In this document: positions 61,402 through 64,000 of the stretch, piece by piece
How the letters are laid out: each line of letters begins with the position of its first letter
Numbering within the stretch: the first letter of the stretch is position 1
Assembly (NCBI GenBank): GCA_963971225.1
Contig: OZ020269.1
Location: 88,330,783-88,394,782 of the forward strand
DNA: 64,000 nucleotides
Source: Melieria omissa
Taxonomy: Eukaryota > Arthropoda > Insecta > Diptera > Ulidiidae
Direction: 5' to 3'
Translations under genes and position numbers: made by a program
Notes under the pieces: model-generated
The model's input: only the letters and a program-made list of their open reading frames with translations
Told to the model about the DNA's origin: nothing
Databases searched by the model: none

Positions 61402-64000
61402 ATGTCGGAAATCGAAGCAGTGGAAATAATTGCCGAGTCGCTGAAGCAGCAGGTGCGTAAAACGCTGTTCTAAACCATGCTTAGTAATTGCAGAAGAGAG
61501 CATTAATATTGTTCCAAAGTTAGCCTTCATTACTCTCGGTAGATGAAAAGGCCTATTCTAGAAGTTGGTCGGTGTTATCTGCTGATTTTTATCAATAAAA
61601 CGCAATGGGCAGGTGGCCCGAGCTCTGCGCAAAGTTCAGCGCATTTCAAGTGGCTGTGCTGGAGCAGCGTCCAATAAAATACAGCGCCTAGAAGGTGTGC
61701 TGATAAAAAGCCCAAAGTAAAAAAAAAATACTTTTTCTAATCTGCGCATTGCAGTTGGCGACAGGTAGCTGTGCGGGCGGCCACAGGCAAGACGCAAGAT
61801 TTAAGCAAATCTCCATGATTTCGTAAATAACGCTAAGTGAAAGATTACAAATCAGTACCGATTTTGTTCCCTTCTTATCTACAACGCAGTTAAATACTTA
61901 CGATGTTTTCTTTTTCGTGTTTTCGATATTTTTGGGGTTTTTTGAAAAAGAATTAAAAGGAAATTTCGGTTAAAAATGCCACAAAAACTGTGAGTTTGGT
62001 TGCGTGCATGGCGCGTAATTAACCTGTTGCCCCACCTTTTGGGCTTCAACTTAAATAAAATATAATCTTCATGCGTATGTAATATGTGTGTGTAACGCTT
62101 CTTTAATTGTTGTTACTTTTTACAGGGTATTGAGTATGTTTTCGGCATCATTGGAATACCGATTGTGGAGCTGTCGATGGCGATGCAGGCGGCGGGACTC
62201 AAATACATTGGCATGCGCAATGAGCAGGCGGCCTGCTATGCGGCGCAGGCAATTGGCTACTTGACGGGCAAGCCGGGTGTCTGTTTGGTTGTATCTGGAC
62301 CTGGGCTGTTGCATGTAACCGGTAAGGCGTACAAATCAATGGAAATAATTTGCTAAGCATTAAGTCTATTGATGGGTCCAAGTTATTGTTAGTTGGTTAA
62401 TCAGTGCATGATTCAAAAATAAACATTTAAAATGTTTTTGAATGTCACACATGTTTTTCACATCTGCTCATATTGCATGATACAAAAATATGTTGTTGTA
62501 TCATACCATCATGTACGATGAGTAAGCATATTTAAAATTGTGTATGAACTTTTGGACTTGTACTAAGCACACACCTCTGCGCATAGTTAACTAGTGTTGA
62601 CATTATGCCCATTTTTTTCTTATTCATTGCCATAACGCAGCAATTATAAAGAACTTTGATTTTTGCACAAATCTATCGCTCGTTATGTATGATGTGCGTA
62701 ACCAAATAAAAATAGAATGAATAAATAAGATAAACAGTTACATGTTAAATTTTTAACTTTTGTTCTGCTTTCCTTTTCCGCCAGGCGGCATGGCCAATGC
62801 ACAGGTGAACTGCTGGCCGCTGCTTGTAATTGCCGGCGCCAACAACGAAGACCACGAAGGCATTGGCGGTTTCCAGGAGTGCCCGCAGGTGGATCTCTCC
62901 CGTCCGTACTGCAAGTATGCCGCACGCCCGCCCACCGCAGCACTGATCCCGCTGCACGTTGAGAAGGCTGTACGCTATGCTACTTATGGTCGACCCGGCG
63001 TTGCCTATTTGGATTTCCCCGGCAATTTGCTGCAGTCGCGCGCCCCCGAGGACCAGATCTACAAGGCAGTCGTTCATCCGGCCGCGCCCATTGCCTACCC
63101 CTCGCATGAGGAAGTGATACGCGCTGCTAATTTGTTGCGCACCGCCAAGCGGCCACTGGTTGTGATTGGCAAGGGCGCTGCCTACGCGCATGCCGAGAAC
63201 ATTTTGCGGCATTTCATTGAGAATACGAATTTGCCGTTCCTGCCCACGCCAATGGGCAAGGGTGTTGTGTCCGATACGGCGCCGCAATGTGTGTCGTCGG
63301 CACGCACACTGGCGCTGCAGAAGGCGGACGTTGTGTTGTTGCTGGGCGCACGTCTGAATTGGATATTGCACTTTGGCAAGCCGCCACGCTTCGATAAGGA
63401 TGTGAAATTCATACAGGTAAAGTCGAGTTATTTGAATTGCAGTGAAAGTCTCAATAATTATGCCATTACACAGGTGGACCTTTGCCCCGAGGAGCTGCAC
63501 AATTCGGTGGTCGCCAGTGTGGGCATTCAGTCCGACATCAAACCTTTTGCCGAGCACCTGTTCGAGCAAATGAACGCTGTGAACTTTGAGTTTGACAGTG
63601 AGAACGAGTGGTGGAAAGATCTGTCCAGCAAGTGCAAACAGAATCGCGAGTTTGTTCGCACAATGGCCATGCAGACCGCGCCGCCGCTCAACTACTACAC
63701 TGTGTTTCATCATATGCGCGAGCTGATACCGCGCGATGCGATGATTGTCAGTGAGGGCGCCAACACGATGGACATTGGTCGCTCGATGCTGCTGAATATA
63801 CTACCGCGTCATCGTTTGGACGCCGGCACCTTTGGCACAATGGGCGTGGGTCCAGGTTTTGCTATTGCGGCTGCGCTTTACTGTCGCGATCGCTTCCCCG
63901 GCAAGCGCGTGTATTGTGTCGAGGGCGACAGTGCGTTCGGCTTCTCGGGCATGGAGCTGGAGACAATTGTGCGCTACAAGTTGCCCATAACTATTGTGAT
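61402..64000 (+). CDS. 2-hydroxyacyl-CoA lyase (HACL1 type), 3' end beyond the window
   Basis: Exons 61402-61452, 62126-62321, 62785-63416 and 63474 onward; the visible part encodes 468 residues of a usual 560-580. The enzyme cleaves 2-hydroxyacyl-CoA to formyl-CoA and an aldehyde one carbon shorter, using thiamine diphosphate and Mg, in peroxisomal alpha-oxidation of fatty acids. The N-terminal domain has [18 protein letters not shown] and the catalytic glutamate in MRNEQAA (E50), with [17 protein letters not shown] just after. The middle domain is [19 protein letters not shown]. The last exon holds [32 protein letters not shown] and the cofactor motif start [12 protein letters not shown]; the metal-binding Asn and the C-terminal targeting signal lie outside. 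The start context is CAAAATG. Introns lack features beyond normal sites. Confidence 0.95.

Noticed and set aside
62745..63713. Long minus-strand open frame of 322 codons
   Set aside because: It lies antisense to 2-hydroxyacyl-CoA lyase exons and crosses an intron; it is a shadow of the coding strand.

Overview
The window looks like a piece of a fly (Diptera) nuclear genome, most likely a tephritid fruit fly. The order-level call rests on protein similarity, on short GT-AG introns (50-100 nt) with CAAAATG-type start contexts, on a perfect TATCGATA (DRE) promoter motif, and on very AT-rich, repeat-packed non-coding DNA. The family-level call is only an inference. All exon limits were placed by eye from splice sites, reading phase and family similarity; no alignment or database search was run.

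Genes from left to right. Positions 1-4060 hold two tandem minus-strand SLC5 sodium-coupled solute transporters, the first cut by the window edge. Positions 6997-11198 hold Ate1 (arginyl-tRNA--protein transferase) on the plus strand, with ten coding positions and a duplicated fifth exon that looks mutually exclusive. Positions 42093-42810 hold a small four-exon membrane protein that no single open reading frame reveals. Positions 46667-47449 hold a three-exon MADF-domain gene on the minus strand. Positions 50201-53230 hold an SLC17/MFS anion transporter. Its missing first coding exon may be the 25-nt exon at 44850, in which case the MADF gene lies inside its first intron. From 61402 to the window edge runs the 2-hydroxyacyl-CoA lyase gene (ThDP enzyme of peroxisomal alpha-oxidation).

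The long spaces between genes are a graveyard of mobile DNA. There is an intact, apparently recent RTE-clade LINE with a perfect target-site duplication (56662-59932). A CR1/Jockey-type LINE (16.0-18.5 kb) breaks off inside the reverse transcriptase, and two smaller LINE remnants lie at 28.7 and 40.8 kb. There is also a tRNA-derived SINE, a short non-autonomous Helitron, two hAT-type MITEs with near-perfect or perfect 8-bp duplications, several other MITE families (one nested inside another, one present twice in opposite orientation), and piggyBac-like TTAACACTAGAA termini at five places. Several tandem repeats (47 to 290 bp units) and long A-rich tracts fill much of the rest.

The genes are functionally unrelated (transport, protein arginylation, fatty-acid alpha-oxidation), so no operon-like system is suggested. 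The most interesting items are the Ate1 exon pair separated by only 50 nt, the hidden four-exon gene, a 76-nt near-perfect hairpin in an SLC17 intron, the possibly transposon-derived MADF gene, and the apparently intact RTE element.
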